From CAYOPZ01 sp964406005 (GTDB taxonomy: Bacteria; Bacteroidota; Bacteroidia; Bacteroidales; SM23-62), in the NCBI GenBank assembly GCA_964406005.1, contig CAYOPZ010000061.1, forward strand, positions 1 to 6,654: a DNA stretch of 6,654 nt. The letters run 5' to 3'. Under the pieces are notes generated by a model that was given only the letters and a program-made list of their open reading frames with translations, was not told where the DNA came from and did not search any database. Below are positions 1 to 6,611 of the stretch, piece after piece (the stretch's first letter is position 1; the number at the start of each line of letters is the position of its first letter). The position numbers and the translations under genes are program-made.

Positions 1-109
1 CAAACATGTTGTATGATCAGATCCTTTGAAGAGCAGCATTAAATATTGCGAAGCAGGATTTGCCGGCTGCGGTTTCAAAGGATCTGATCAATTATAAAAC
101 CGCAGCTGG
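1..109. repeat. Interspersed repeat, copy 1 (direct repeat of 248-356)
   Basis: This 109-base stretch recurs at 248-356 with only two differences seen: gg at 56-57 is aa at 303-304. It contains a complete palindromic element (14-90) and the start of a second one (from 93). After base 109 the copies diverge: copy 1 continues with the rest of the second hairpin, copy 2 does not. Both copies begin at exactly the same base, one at the window edge and one directly after the N run. That is typical of contigs broken at a multi-copy repeat. Confidence 0.9.
14..90 (-). repeat. Palindromic hairpin element E1, copy 1
   Basis: Bases 14-30 and 74-90 are perfect inverted repeats (17 bp, tgatcagatcctttgaa and its complement). 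The 43-base core between them (31-73) has an inner stem, 33-37 with 66-70 (gcagc/gctgc), and a further aaat/attt pairing (41-44 with 58-61). Read on the minus strand, the core begins accgcagccggcaaat and ends atttaatgctgc. This matches the core of the element near 6550 at 15 of 16 and 11 of 12 positions, although the arms are unrelated. I do not recognise the family. It resembles REP/MITE-like or double-hairpin elements in architecture only. Confidence 0.8.
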
Positions 110-147
110 AAATCAGAGATTTGAGGCTGCTCTTTATATCTGCTTTC
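93..147 (+). repeat. Palindromic hairpin element E2, cut by the assembly gap
   Basis: The core at 99-132 starts accgcagctgg and contains two nested pairings: gcagc 102-106 with gctgc 126-130, and aaatc 110-114 with gattt 118-122 around the loop aga. A short arm tataaa (93-98) pairs with tttata (133-138). The right arm then runs on as tttatatctgctttc to the N run. Bases 93-130 match 6617-6654 with two mismatches. The core lies in the opposite orientation to E1, which ends only 2 bases upstream, so the two elements form a head-to-head composite. Confidence 0.75.
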
Positions 148-247
148 NNNNNNNNNNNNNNNNNNNNNNNNNNNNNNNNNNNNNNNNNNNNNNNNNNNNN
201 NNNNNNNNNNNNNNNNNNNNNNNNNNNNNNNNNNNNNNNNNNNNNNN
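148..247. other. Assembly gap (100 N)
   Basis: Exactly 100 undetermined bases, a conventional filler length for a gap of unknown size. Repeat sequence lies on both sides, so the join was probably made across a collapsed repeat. True distance and content are unknown. Any open reading frame crossing this region is an artefact. Confidence 0.95.
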
Positions 248-260
248 CAAACATGTTGTA

Positions 261-337
261 TGATCAGATCCTTTGAAGAGCAGCATTAAATATTGCGAAG
301 CAAAATTTGCCGGCTGCGGTTTCAAAGGATCTGATCA
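261..337 (-). repeat. Palindromic hairpin element E1, copy 2
   Basis: This is the second copy of E1, with the same perfect 17-bp arms (261-277 and 321-337) and the same inner stem (gcagc 280-284 with gctgc 313-317). It differs from copy 1 only in aa at 303-304. On the minus strand that gives a slightly better terminal stem (ttgc/gcaa) in the loop. It lies about 90 bases upstream of the OmpA-family gene and 60 bases upstream of its probable -7 box, so it could influence that promoter, but nothing in the sequence proves this. Confidence 0.8.
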
Positions 338-343
338 ATTATA

Positions 344-361
344 AAACCGCAGCTGGCGGTT
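344..361 (+). repeat. Truncated second-hairpin remnant
   Basis: After copy 2 of E1 the sequence starts like E2 (accgcagctgg, 346-356) but then diverges to cggttgt. The rest of the E2 core and its right arm are missing. By chance or by rearrangement the remnant still forms a small palindrome, aaccgc 345-350 with gcggtt 356-361. It is either a truncated element or the point where two contigs of a repeat family part ways. Confidence 0.5.
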
Positions 362-396
362 GTAAAAAACTATTTTCAATTGATCCAATTAAGTTA

Positions 397-404
397 TAAA
401 TTTG
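397..404 (+). promoter_or_regulatory. Probable Bacteroidota -7 promoter box for the OmpA-family gene
   Basis: TAAATTTG at 397-404 fits the Bacteroidota sigma-70 -7 consensus TAnnTTTG exactly. A T-rich tttt at 373-376 is about 20 bases upstream, a weak fit to the -33 element. The predicted transcript would start near 411, leaving a leader of about 20 bases before the ATG at 431. No Shine-Dalgarno sequence is present, as expected in this phylum. Confidence 0.45.
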
Positions 405-430
405 CTTAACTACCATTAACAGGTCCACCC

Positions 431-2227
431 ATGAAAACGTTACAGTCTTTCCTGCTTCTGCTGATCTTTGTCAGCGGGATTACCCATGCGCAGGAATATA
501 AGGAGATCCTTCGGGACATCTTTTACGAGGGGGAGTTTTTCCTGATGGAAGAGTCGTATATCGATGCGCTGGGAGAATTCCAGAAACTGATTCCAAGAGG
601 TTATGCTGAAAATGCAAACGTCAATTACAGGATCGGGATCTGTTACCTGAATATTCCCGGAGAAAAGGATAAATCCATTCCCTATCTTGAAAAAGCCGTA
701 ACGAATGTTACAAAAAAGTACAGGGAAGGAGTCTGGAGAGAGACACAGGCAGCGATTGATGCATGGCTTTACCTGGGAAATGCCTATCGCATCACGAATG
801 ACCTGGATAAGGCAGTTGAGTGTTACGATACATATCGTGACCAGCTGGATGACCCGGACAGTGAAATGGATGTCTATGCAGAAAAACAGATACAGGCATG
901 CAATAATGCGAGGGAAGCCATGGAAAACCCGGTTTATCTCATTCGTGAAAATATGGGTGATGTGATAAATACCGAGACCTCGGATTTTAATCCGGCAGTA
1001 TCCGGAAATGAGGAGGTAATGGTTTACATGACCTCACTGCCATTCTATGATGCTGTGAAAATGTCAAAAAAGGTTGAAGGACAATGGACCGAGCCCATTA
1101 ACATCACGCCCGAGATACAGTCCGACGGTGACCAGTATATCAACAGCCTTTCAACAGACGGGACGGAAATGTACCTGAACAAGGAAGACGAATTCAACAG
1201 TGATATTTATTACAGCCGTTACGAGAACGACAGGTGGTCAAAATCCAAGCCGCTGAACAAGCTGGTGAACTCCAAATTCTGGGAGTCTCACGCCTGCATA
1301 AGTCCTGACGGGAAATCCCTTTACCTGGCCAGCAACCGCAGGGGAAGTTACGGTGGAACCGACATCTATGTATCCAGGAAAAACGAGCTCGGGATATGGG
1401 ATGAACCTGTCAACCTTGGACAGCGGATCAACACCGAGCTGAACGAAGATAATCCTTTTATTACCGGGGACGGGAATGTGCTGTACTTTTCCTCCCAGGG
1501 ACATTATAATATCGGCGGCTACGATATATTTTATGCAGAGCGCCTGCCCGACGGGAACTGGTCGGAGCCAAAAAACCTGGGATATCCTGTAAACACCACG
1601 GATGACGACCTTTTCTTCATGCCTGTTGAAAACGGGAAATACGGATACCAGGCCATTTTTGCAGATGAGAACCTGGGATCACGCGATATTTACCGGTATG
1701 AGTTTTTCGGAACAGAGCAGGAATACCTGGCCGCCGTTGCGCCTCCTGCGGAACCGGAGGAAGCCCCCCCGGTTGAAGAACCCGCTGAAGAAGCGGTCCC
1801 GGAAGCTCCCGCAAAGATTTATATAATCAGGCCTGTTTTTTTTGATTTTGACAGGTTTGCGCTGAAGCCCGAGGCAAAGGACAAACTGGATGAGCTGGCA
1901 CTTGTTCTCGAGGCATTGCCATTGCTCCGGATTGAGGCTGTAGGTCACACGGACAGCAAGGGTTCGGACAACTATAATATGATGCTGGCGAGAAAGCGGT
2001 CCGGGAGCGTGGTCGAATACCTGGCTTCCAAAGGGATCGACGGCAAACGCCTCAAATCATCCAGTATGGGAGAGTCTTCTCCGGTCGCCATCAATTCCAA
2101 TCCCGATGGTTCCGATAACCCGGAAGGAAGGAGCCTGAACCGGAGGGTGGAATTCCGGATCACAAGCACCGGACTGCCCAATGTCGAGATCGAACAGGTC
2201 GATGTCCCGGATCGTCTCAGAAGGTAG
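431..2227 (+). CDS. OmpA-family envelope protein with TPR and five-bladed PD40 propeller (PorE-like)
   Basis: A 598-residue exported protein. Residues 1-20 are a signal peptide with likely cleavage THA|Q. Residues 28-160 are helical TPR-like repeats. About 186-426 hold five PD40 blades, visible as repeated SxDGxxLYxxS and G-x-D-IYxS motifs followed by W-x-x-P-x-N-L. A Pro/Glu-rich linker (437-461) leads to an OmpA C-terminal peptidoglycan-binding domain (463-578). The diaminopimelate-contacting pair of OmpA domains is kept as D508 and R523, and the NRRVEFRI end is present at 570-577. The architecture matches PorE of Porphyromonas gingivalis, a type IX secretion-associated periplasmic protein, but the carboxypeptidase-regulatory-like domain expected between propeller and OmpA is missing, replaced by the linker. 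It probably anchors an envelope complex to peptidoglycan. A type IX role is inference, since no other por gene is in the window. The ATG gives a clean signal peptide. Confidence 0.9.
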   Translation: MKTLQSFLLLLIFVSGITHAQEYKEILRDIFYEGEFFLMEESYIDALGEFQKLIPRGYAENANVNYRIGICYLNIPGEKDKSIPYLEKAVTNVTKKYREGVWRETQAAIDAWLYLGNAYRITNDLDKAVECYDTYRDQLDDPDSEMDVYAEKQIQACNNAREAMENPVYLIRENMGDVINTETSDFNPAVSGNEEVMVYMTSLPFYDAVKMSKKVEGQWTEPINITPEIQSDGDQYINSLSTDGTEMYLNKEDEFNSDIYYSRYENDRWSKSKPLNKLVNSKFWESHACISPDGKSLYLASNRRGSYGGTDIYVSRKNELGIWDEPVNLGQRINTELNEDNPFITGDGNVLYFSSQGHYNIGGYDIFYAERLPDGNWSEPKNLGYPVNTTDDDLFFMPVENGKYGYQAIFADENLGSRDIYRYEFFGTEQEYLAAVAPPAEPEEAPPVEEPAEEAVPEAPAKIYIIRPVFFDFDRFALKPEAKDKLDELALVLEALPLLRIEAVGHTDSKGSDNYNMMLARKRSGSVVEYLASKGIDGKRLKSSSMGESSPVAINSNPDGSDNPEGRSLNRRVEFRITSTGLPNVEIEQVDVPDRLRR

Positions 2228-2286
2228 CCTGCCGAAACCAGACAACCAATTCATCGTCCTGCAAACCCTTTAAATACAGTTTTTTT

Positions 2287-2294
2287 TATCTTTA
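2287..2294 (+). promoter_or_regulatory. Possible weak promoter before the second propeller gene
   Basis: TATCTTTA at 2287-2294 matches the Bacteroidota -7 consensus TAnnTTTG at all but the last base and lies 21 bases before the ATG at 2316. The 88-base gap after the OmpA gene also contains a run of eight T (2280-2287), but I see no GC-rich hairpin in front of it, so it is not a convincing terminator. The second gene may equally be transcribed from the upstream promoter. Confidence 0.25.
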
Positions 2295-2315
2295 TGGTAT
2301 TATAATCCTTCTGAC

Positions 2316-3770
2316 ATGAAAGGAATCTGGAGAAACCTGGCCATTATGCTGATGATCTCCTGCATTGGGACCCTGCTGTCCGCACAGGAAATTACAGATC
2401 CCGAGGAACTGTTTTCCGAAGGGGAGTTTTTCTTTCTTGCCGAGGAATACGAGGAAGCTCTTTATTTTTTTCTGAGATTGCTGGAGCACGATCCCGATAA
2501 TGCCAATTTCAATTTCAAGGTGGGAAATACCTATCTGCAGATCCCCGGACAGGAATTCGAGTCAATACCTTATCTCGAAAAAGCCATTGAGAATACAACC
2601 ATCAAATACAAACCGCGTTCATTCAAGGAAAAGAGGGCCCCGCATTATGCCTTTTACTACCTGGGGGATGCTTACAGGATGAACAACGAACTCGACAAGG
2701 CACTCAATATTTACCAGATATTCAGGGAATCGGACGAGTATGAAGGCAATTACAATGAAAGCATGGTGGAGGAAAAGGTGAAAGCCTGCCAACGGGCCAA
2801 GATCATTCAGGATGTCCCTGTAAATGTAACCTTTAACAAGCTGGACAGCCCGGTAAACACACCTGGCGACAATTCGAATGCAGTACTGTCGGGCGACGGG
2901 AACACGATGATCTATATAACCGAGCTGACATTTTACGATGCCATTGAGATGTCGCAGTACGTCAACGGATCGTGGACGGAACCAGTGGTTTTGAATCCGC
3001 AGGTGGGCTCTGACGGCGACCTGTATCCCACGTCTCTTTCTTCCGACGGTAAAGAACTGTATATGGTAAAGCGTGCGGATGGGAACGATGATATATACAT
3101 GAGCCAGCTGGGAGAAACATTCTGGTCCAAAGCCAGGCCGCTCAATGAAAACATTAACACACACACAGACGAAACGCATGCAAGCATTTCTGCGGACGGG
3201 AATACGCTCTATTTCACCAGTGACAGAAAAGGAGGTCAGGGGGGTCTCGATATCTACCTTTCCCGGAGACGGCCGGATGGAGAATGGGGAGAAGCACAGA
3301 ACCTTGGACCCGTAATCAATACGGAGTTGAATGAAGACACACCCTTCCCCTCCGATGATGGGAAAAGATTGTATTTCAGTTCCGAAGGACACTTTAACAT
3401 GGGAGGTTATGACATCTTTTATACGGATCTTACCGGTGACGGCGTATGGTCGGACCCCATTAATCTGGGTTTCCCTATAAATACAACAAGCAACGATCTT
3501 TTCTACTTTCCCGCAAGTGACAGCCAGGGCTATATTGCACGGTCCGACAGGGAGGGACCGCTGACCTTCGACATTTATCATGTCGATATCAATGCCAGGC
3601 AGGAAATGGCCGTTGAAAGCCGGCCAAGCAAATGGTTTGATTCGGACTTCCGGATCCAGGTCATAATCCCGGAAACCTCCGATACGCTGATCCTTTATTA
3701 CAACCGGGAAGAGGACAAGTTCATTTCAGAGGACCCGGAGGTCCGGATCAGCATACAGAAAAAAGAATAA
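2316..3770 (+). CDS. Exported TPR + five-bladed PD40 propeller protein, paralogue of the upstream gene without OmpA domain
   Basis: A 484-residue protein. The N-terminus has a hydrophobic signal (about 8-23) ending LSA|Q. A cysteine at 16 (MISC) gives a weak lipobox-like alternative, so a lipoprotein is possible but less likely. TPR-like helices span about 30-160. Five PD40 blades span about 187-427, with SxDGxxLYF, GGxDIYxSR and the shared NTELNED segment. They align block by block with the upstream gene, for instance the IPG-x-SIPYLEKA stretch of the TPR region, so the two are tandem duplicates. The OmpA domain is absent, and the last 60 residues look like a short beta-rich tail ending at a normal stop. 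It may be a partner or regulator in the same envelope complex (inference). Substrate and function are unknown. The acetyltransferase follows after 16 bases. Confidence 0.85.
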   Translation: MKGIWRNLAIMLMISCIGTLLSAQEITDPEELFSEGEFFFLAEEYEEALYFFLRLLEHDPDNANFNFKVGNTYLQIPGQEFESIPYLEKAIENTTIKYKPRSFKEKRAPHYAFYYLGDAYRMNNELDKALNIYQIFRESDEYEGNYNESMVEEKVKACQRAKIIQDVPVNVTFNKLDSPVNTPGDNSNAVLSGDGNTMIYITELTFYDAIEMSQYVNGSWTEPVVLNPQVGSDGDLYPTSLSSDGKELYMVKRADGNDDIYMSQLGETFWSKARPLNENINTHTDETHASISADGNTLYFTSDRKGGQGGLDIYLSRRRPDGEWGEAQNLGPVINTELNEDTPFPSDDGKRLYFSSEGHFNMGGYDIFYTDLTGDGVWSDPINLGFPINTTSNDLFYFPASDSQGYIARSDREGPLTFDIYHVDINARQEMAVESRPSKWFDSDFRIQVIIPETSDTLILYYNREEDKFISEDPEVRISIQKKE

Positions 3771-3786
3771 GCACACCCGAACGAAT

Positions 3787-4338
3787 ATGATCCCGCTCCT
3801 GGGTGATAATATTAAACTGAGGGCCATTGAACCGTCTGACCTGGACATCCTCTTTCAATGGGAAAATAATCCGGAAAACTGGCTGATCAGCAATACCACC
3901 GCCCCGTTCTCCAAATACGTACTGAAAAAATATATTGAAAATTCCCATCTTGATATTTACGAAGCCAGACAGTTACGTCTGATGATAGATCTTATGGATG
4001 AACAGGGGCATGTAATTGATGTAATCGGCACCATTGACCTGTTCGATTTTGATCCGGTACACATGAGGGCAGGAGTAGGCATACTGATCGCCAGGAAGGA
4101 TAAAAGGGAAAAAGGCCTGGCTTCGGAAGCACTGTCCGTGTTGATGGATTATGCATTCGGAACACTTCATCTTCACCAGGTATTTTGCAATATTGCTGTT
4201 GAGAATGAGGCCAGTATAAAGCTGTTCAAAAAACTCGGATTCATGGAAGTCGGGCTGCAGAAGGACTGGCTCCGGAGAAATCATGAATGGCTTGATGTGC
4301 TGCTTCTGCAGAAAATAGGCGAGGCATGCTGTGACTGA
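3787..4338 (+). CDS. GNAT-family N-acetyltransferase (RimJ/RimL/SpeG-like)
   Basis: A 183-residue cytoplasmic protein covering a complete GNAT domain of the Acetyltransf_3 kind. It begins with the typical LRAIEPSDLDILFQWENNPE segment (about 11-30). The acetyl-CoA pyrophosphate-binding motif A is RKDKREKGLASEAL (103-116), fitting R/Q-x-x-G-x-A. Motif B includes NEASIKLFKKLGF (140-152), followed by W161 and EWLDVLLLQ. Overall layout resembles ribosomal-protein (RimJ/RimL) and spermidine (SpeG) acetyltransferases, but the substrate cannot be read from the sequence. The ATG lies 16 bases after the preceding stop, so the two genes are probably co-transcribed. It converges on the next gene with 8 bases between the stops. 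Confidence 0.88.
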   Translation: MIPLLGDNIKLRAIEPSDLDILFQWENNPENWLISNTTAPFSKYVLKKYIENSHLDIYEARQLRLMIDLMDEQGHVIDVIGTIDLFDFDPVHMRAGVGILIARKDKREKGLASEALSVLMDYAFGTLHLHQVFCNIAVENEASIKLFKKLGFMEVGLQKDWLRRNHEWLDVLLLQKIGEACCD

Positions 4339-4346
4339 ACGGTGAT

Positions 4347-4796
4347 CTAAAGTTCAGACCAGGAAGGGATGCTGTCGGTAAAAACATATTTCCCCGCGGT
4401 TTCGTCAAGCCTGCAGCAGAAATGCTGCAATCCGTTCGTGACGATCAGCCACGGCAGCCTGTATGACAGATTATACAATCCAATCTGATCGAAGACAGCC
4501 CTTGTGATCTTTACGTCCGGGGACTTGCACTCAACAAGCAAAACAGGTTTTCCCGTCCGGCGGTAAACCAGGATGTCTGTACGTTTTCTCATCCGGTTGA
4601 AAAGAAATTCCTGCTCTACGGTAATCAGCGACAGGGGATATGACCTGTCCCGGACAAGAAACTGAATGAAATTCTGCCGAACCCATTCTTCGGGACTCAA
4701 TGCGATATACTTTTTTCGTACCGGATCAAAAATATATTTTCTCCCGGCCTCGGATTTCACAGTAAGGGAATAAGTTGGTAAATTTAAGCGATGCAT
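4347..4796 (-). CDS. Small protein with HsdR N-terminal / PD-(D/E)XK nuclease-like domain
   Basis: A 149-residue protein made almost entirely of the domain found at the N-terminus of type I restriction subunit R (HSDR_N_2 type). The nuclease-fold signature is visible: RTDILVYR with D74, then LLVECKSP with E89 and K91 forming the ExK pair, and QIGLYN (Q104, Y108) matching the QxxxY motif of HsdR-like nucleases. No helicase, methylase or specificity subunit is present, so it is not a restriction system. The active-site residues look intact, so it may be a small DNA nuclease or a DNA-end-binding protein. Its role is unknown. My recollection is that similar stand-alone proteins sit beside holA in other Bacteroidota. 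A weak TATTTTTA box on the minus strand (4819-4826) lies 22 bases before its start. Confidence 0.82.
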   Translation of the reverse strand: MHRLNLPTYSLTVKSEAGRKYIFDPVRKKYIALSPEEWVRQNFIQFLVRDRSYPLSLITVEQEFLFNRMRKRTDILVYRRTGKPVLLVECKSPDVKITRAVFDQIGLYNLSYRLPWLIVTNGLQHFCCRLDETAGKYVFTDSIPSWSEL

Positions 4797-4854
4797 GATT
4801 CACATTCGGGCTCTCCTGTAAAAATAGCAAGAACTCCCTGAATGAACGGTGTAT

Positions 4855-5862
4855 ATGACAGCAAAATACGAGGATATATTACAGGCATTGAGGAACAGGC
4901 AGTTCAGTCCCGTCTATTTCCTGATGGGAGAAGAACCTTATTTCATAGACCGGATCACTGACCATATTTCTTCCCATGTGCTTAAAGAATCGGAGAAAAC
5001 CTTTAACCAGATCATCCTTTACGGAAAGGATACGGACGTGCCCACAATTATCAATTCGGCAAAACGTTTCCCAATGATGTCCGATCGTCAGGTGGTTATC
5101 GTAAAGGAAGCCCAGGTACTGAACAGGATCGATGACCTGATCTACTACGTTGAAAATCCGCTGAAATCCACATTGCTTGTGATCAACTATAAATACAGGA
5201 ATCTTGATAAACGCAAAAAACTATACAGGGCGCTGGAGAAAAACAGCGTTTTATTTGAGTCGAAGCGGCTATACGAAGATAAGATCCCTCAGTGGATCAG
5301 TAACTTCCTTAAAAACAAGGGTAAAGACATTGAACCAAAGGCAGCCATGATCCTGACGGAATTCCTTGGGAACGACCTGGGAAAGATCGCAAACGAACTG
5401 GAAAAACTGATCATCGTCCTGAATGAAGAAGACAGAATCATCACGGCCGATCACATTGAGGAAAACATAGGGATCAGCAAGGAATATAACAATTTCGAAC
5501 TCAACAATGCCCTTTCGCAGCGCAATATCCTTCAGGCAAACAGGATCGTCAGATACTTCGGGAACAACCCGAAAAACCACCCCGTAAACCTCAGCATATC
5601 TTCCATATATTTCTTCTTCTCCAAAGTTCTGAACTATCATTTCATCAAGGATAAATCCAGGAAAAACGTTGCCGCCACTCTGAGGATAGATCCGTTTTTT
5701 GTCAGGGATTACCAGCTGGCGGCAAAGAATTATCCGCCACCAAAGGCTGTGCAGGTTATTTCACTTCTCAGGGAATACGACCTTAAATCGAAGGGATTCG
5801 GTAATGTCCCCGGTCCTCCGGGAGACCTGCTGAAAGAACTTGTGTACAAGATAATGCACTGA
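4855..5862 (+). CDS. holA: DNA polymerase III subunit delta (clamp loader)
   Basis: A 335-residue protein. Delta opens the beta sliding clamp in the clamp-loader complex during replication. Family signs are the N-terminal PVYFLMGEEPYFID segment (19-32), where a Walker A motif would stand in active AAA+ loaders but is degenerate in delta; FPMMSDRQVVIVKEAQ (72-87), whose hydrophobic M74-M75 probably corresponds to the Leu-Phe clamp wedge of the E. coli protein (inference); and FLGNDLGKIANELEKL (170-185). The C-terminal helical collar domain follows to 335. Length is normal. I chose ATG 4855 (MTAKYEDIL). An in-frame GTG at 4849 would add two residues and is less likely. The rhomboid gene starts 1 base after the stop, so the two form an operon. 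Confidence 0.93.
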   Translation: MTAKYEDILQALRNRQFSPVYFLMGEEPYFIDRITDHISSHVLKESEKTFNQIILYGKDTDVPTIINSAKRFPMMSDRQVVIVKEAQVLNRIDDLIYYVENPLKSTLLVINYKYRNLDKRKKLYRALEKNSVLFESKRLYEDKIPQWISNFLKNKGKDIEPKAAMILTEFLGNDLGKIANELEKLIIVLNEEDRIITADHIEENIGISKEYNNFELNNALSQRNILQANRIVRYFGNNPKNHPVNLSISSIYFFFSKVLNYHFIKDKSRKNVAATLRIDPFFVRDYQLAAKNYPPPKAVQVISLLREYDLKSKGFGNVPGPPGDLLKELVYKIMH

Positions 5863-5863
5863 C

Positions 5864-6478
5864 ATGACTTTCATTATCATCATCGTAACCGCAATCATTT
5901 CGGTCATCTCATTTAACCGTGGAGATATCCTCCAGAAAATGATGCTGAATCCTTACCAGGTATTCCACAGGAAGGAATTGTACCGCCTGATCACGCACGG
6001 GTTCCTGCATTCTGACTGGACCCACCTGATCATCAACATGTTCGTCCTCTATTTCTTCGGGAGGAATGTGGAAATCTGGTTCCGGCAATTGAACACGGCC
6101 GGTTATATTCATTCGGTTGCCCTTACCTACAGCCTGCTCTACTTCGGAGGGATCATTGCTTCGTCTCTCATTACCCTGATGCGCTACAGGAACGACCGCT
6201 GGTATAATTCGGTGGGTGCCTCCGGTGCCGTGTCCGCAGTCATTTTTACAAACATCTTTTTTGCACCGCTCGAGCGGATCTATTTTTTTGGAATTATCCC
6301 CATACCGGGTATCGTATTCGCCGTGTTATATATGGTCTACAGCAGCTATATGAGCCGAAGGGGGCAGGACAATATCAACCATGAGGCGCATCTCACTGGC
6401 GCAGTATACGGATTGCTGTTCCCGCTTCTGATCAGCACCGACCTTCTGACACACTTCATTCGCGGCCTGGGACTCTGA
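5864..6478 (+). CDS. Rhomboid-family intramembrane serine protease
   Basis: A 204-residue inner-membrane protein with about six transmembrane segments (roughly 2-18, 48-66, 83-105, 116-134, 138-160, 174-192), the basic bacterial rhomboid plan. The catalytic serine is S120 in GASG (118-121) and the catalytic histidine is H176 in EAHLTG, followed by a GxxxG helix-packing motif (G179, G183). H54 and N58 in THLIIN match the oxyanion-hole His and Asn of E. coli GlpG. All active-site residues are present, so it should cleave membrane-spanning substrates, which cannot be predicted here. Translation is probably coupled to holA, whose stop is 1 base upstream. No functional link to the clamp loader is evident. 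Confidence 0.92.
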   Translation: MTFIIIIVTAIISVISFNRGDILQKMMLNPYQVFHRKELYRLITHGFLHSDWTHLIINMFVLYFFGRNVEIWFRQLNTAGYIHSVALTYSLLYFGGIIASSLITLMRYRNDRWYNSVGASGAVSAVIFTNIFFAPLERIYFFGIIPIPGIVFAVLYMVYSSYMSRRGQDNINHEAHLTGAVYGLLFPLLISTDLLTHFIRGLGL

Positions 6479-6510
6479 AATTCACGGCCATCCCGGCAAA
6501 CCACCGGTCC

Positions 6511-6590
6511 CAGGGGTGAACAGGTCCTGTTAAACCGCAACCGGCAAATCATAGATTTAATGTTGCGCTTAACAGGACCTGTTCACCCTG
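6511..6590 (+). repeat. Palindromic hairpin element E3
   Basis: Perfect 20-bp inverted arms, 6514-6533 and 6569-6588, can be extended by ca/tg (6511-6512 with 6589-6590) if one G is bulged. The 35-base core between them (6534-6568) has the inner stem gcaac 6537-6541 with gttgc 6562-6566 and a terminal stem aaatc 6546-6550 with gattt 6554-6558 around ata. The core is clearly related to E1, E2 and E4, while the arms are not. Each arm is itself a near-palindrome (aacagg-t-cctgtt). It starts 33 bases after the rhomboid stop and could end that transcript, but no T-run follows the stem. Confidence 0.85.
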
Positions 6591-6611
6591 ATACCACCAT
6601 ATACAATTTGA

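Noticed and set aside
60..325. Short reading frames crossing the N run
   Set aside because: They are made largely of undetermined residues within non-coding repeat sequence.
14..356. CRISPR array
   Set aside because: There are only two long direct copies, separated by a gap, with no short regular repeats or spacers and no cas genes.
2619..3581. 320-codon open frame on the minus strand inside the second propeller gene
   Set aside because: It is a shadow frame of a clearly real gene. Its translation shows no domain or signal and has no start context of its own.
6530..6573. Integron attC-like boxes in E3 (gttaaac on the left, gcttaac on the right)
   Set aside because: The boxes fit GTTRRRY and RYYYAAC, but their order is reversed relative to a real attC. 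E1, E2 and E4 lack them, and the conserved part is the inside rather than the ends. No integrase gene is present.
6500..6598. accacc flanking E3 (6500-6505 and 6593-6598) as a target-site duplication
   Set aside because: The six bases are not flush with the element ends (8 and 4 bases away) and are low in complexity, so they are not evidence of insertion.
6514..6600. Rho-independent terminator after the rhomboid gene
   Set aside because: The stem is long and stable, but no T-run follows it, and the same core occurs upstream of a gene at 261-337. Termination may be a side effect but is not supported as its function.
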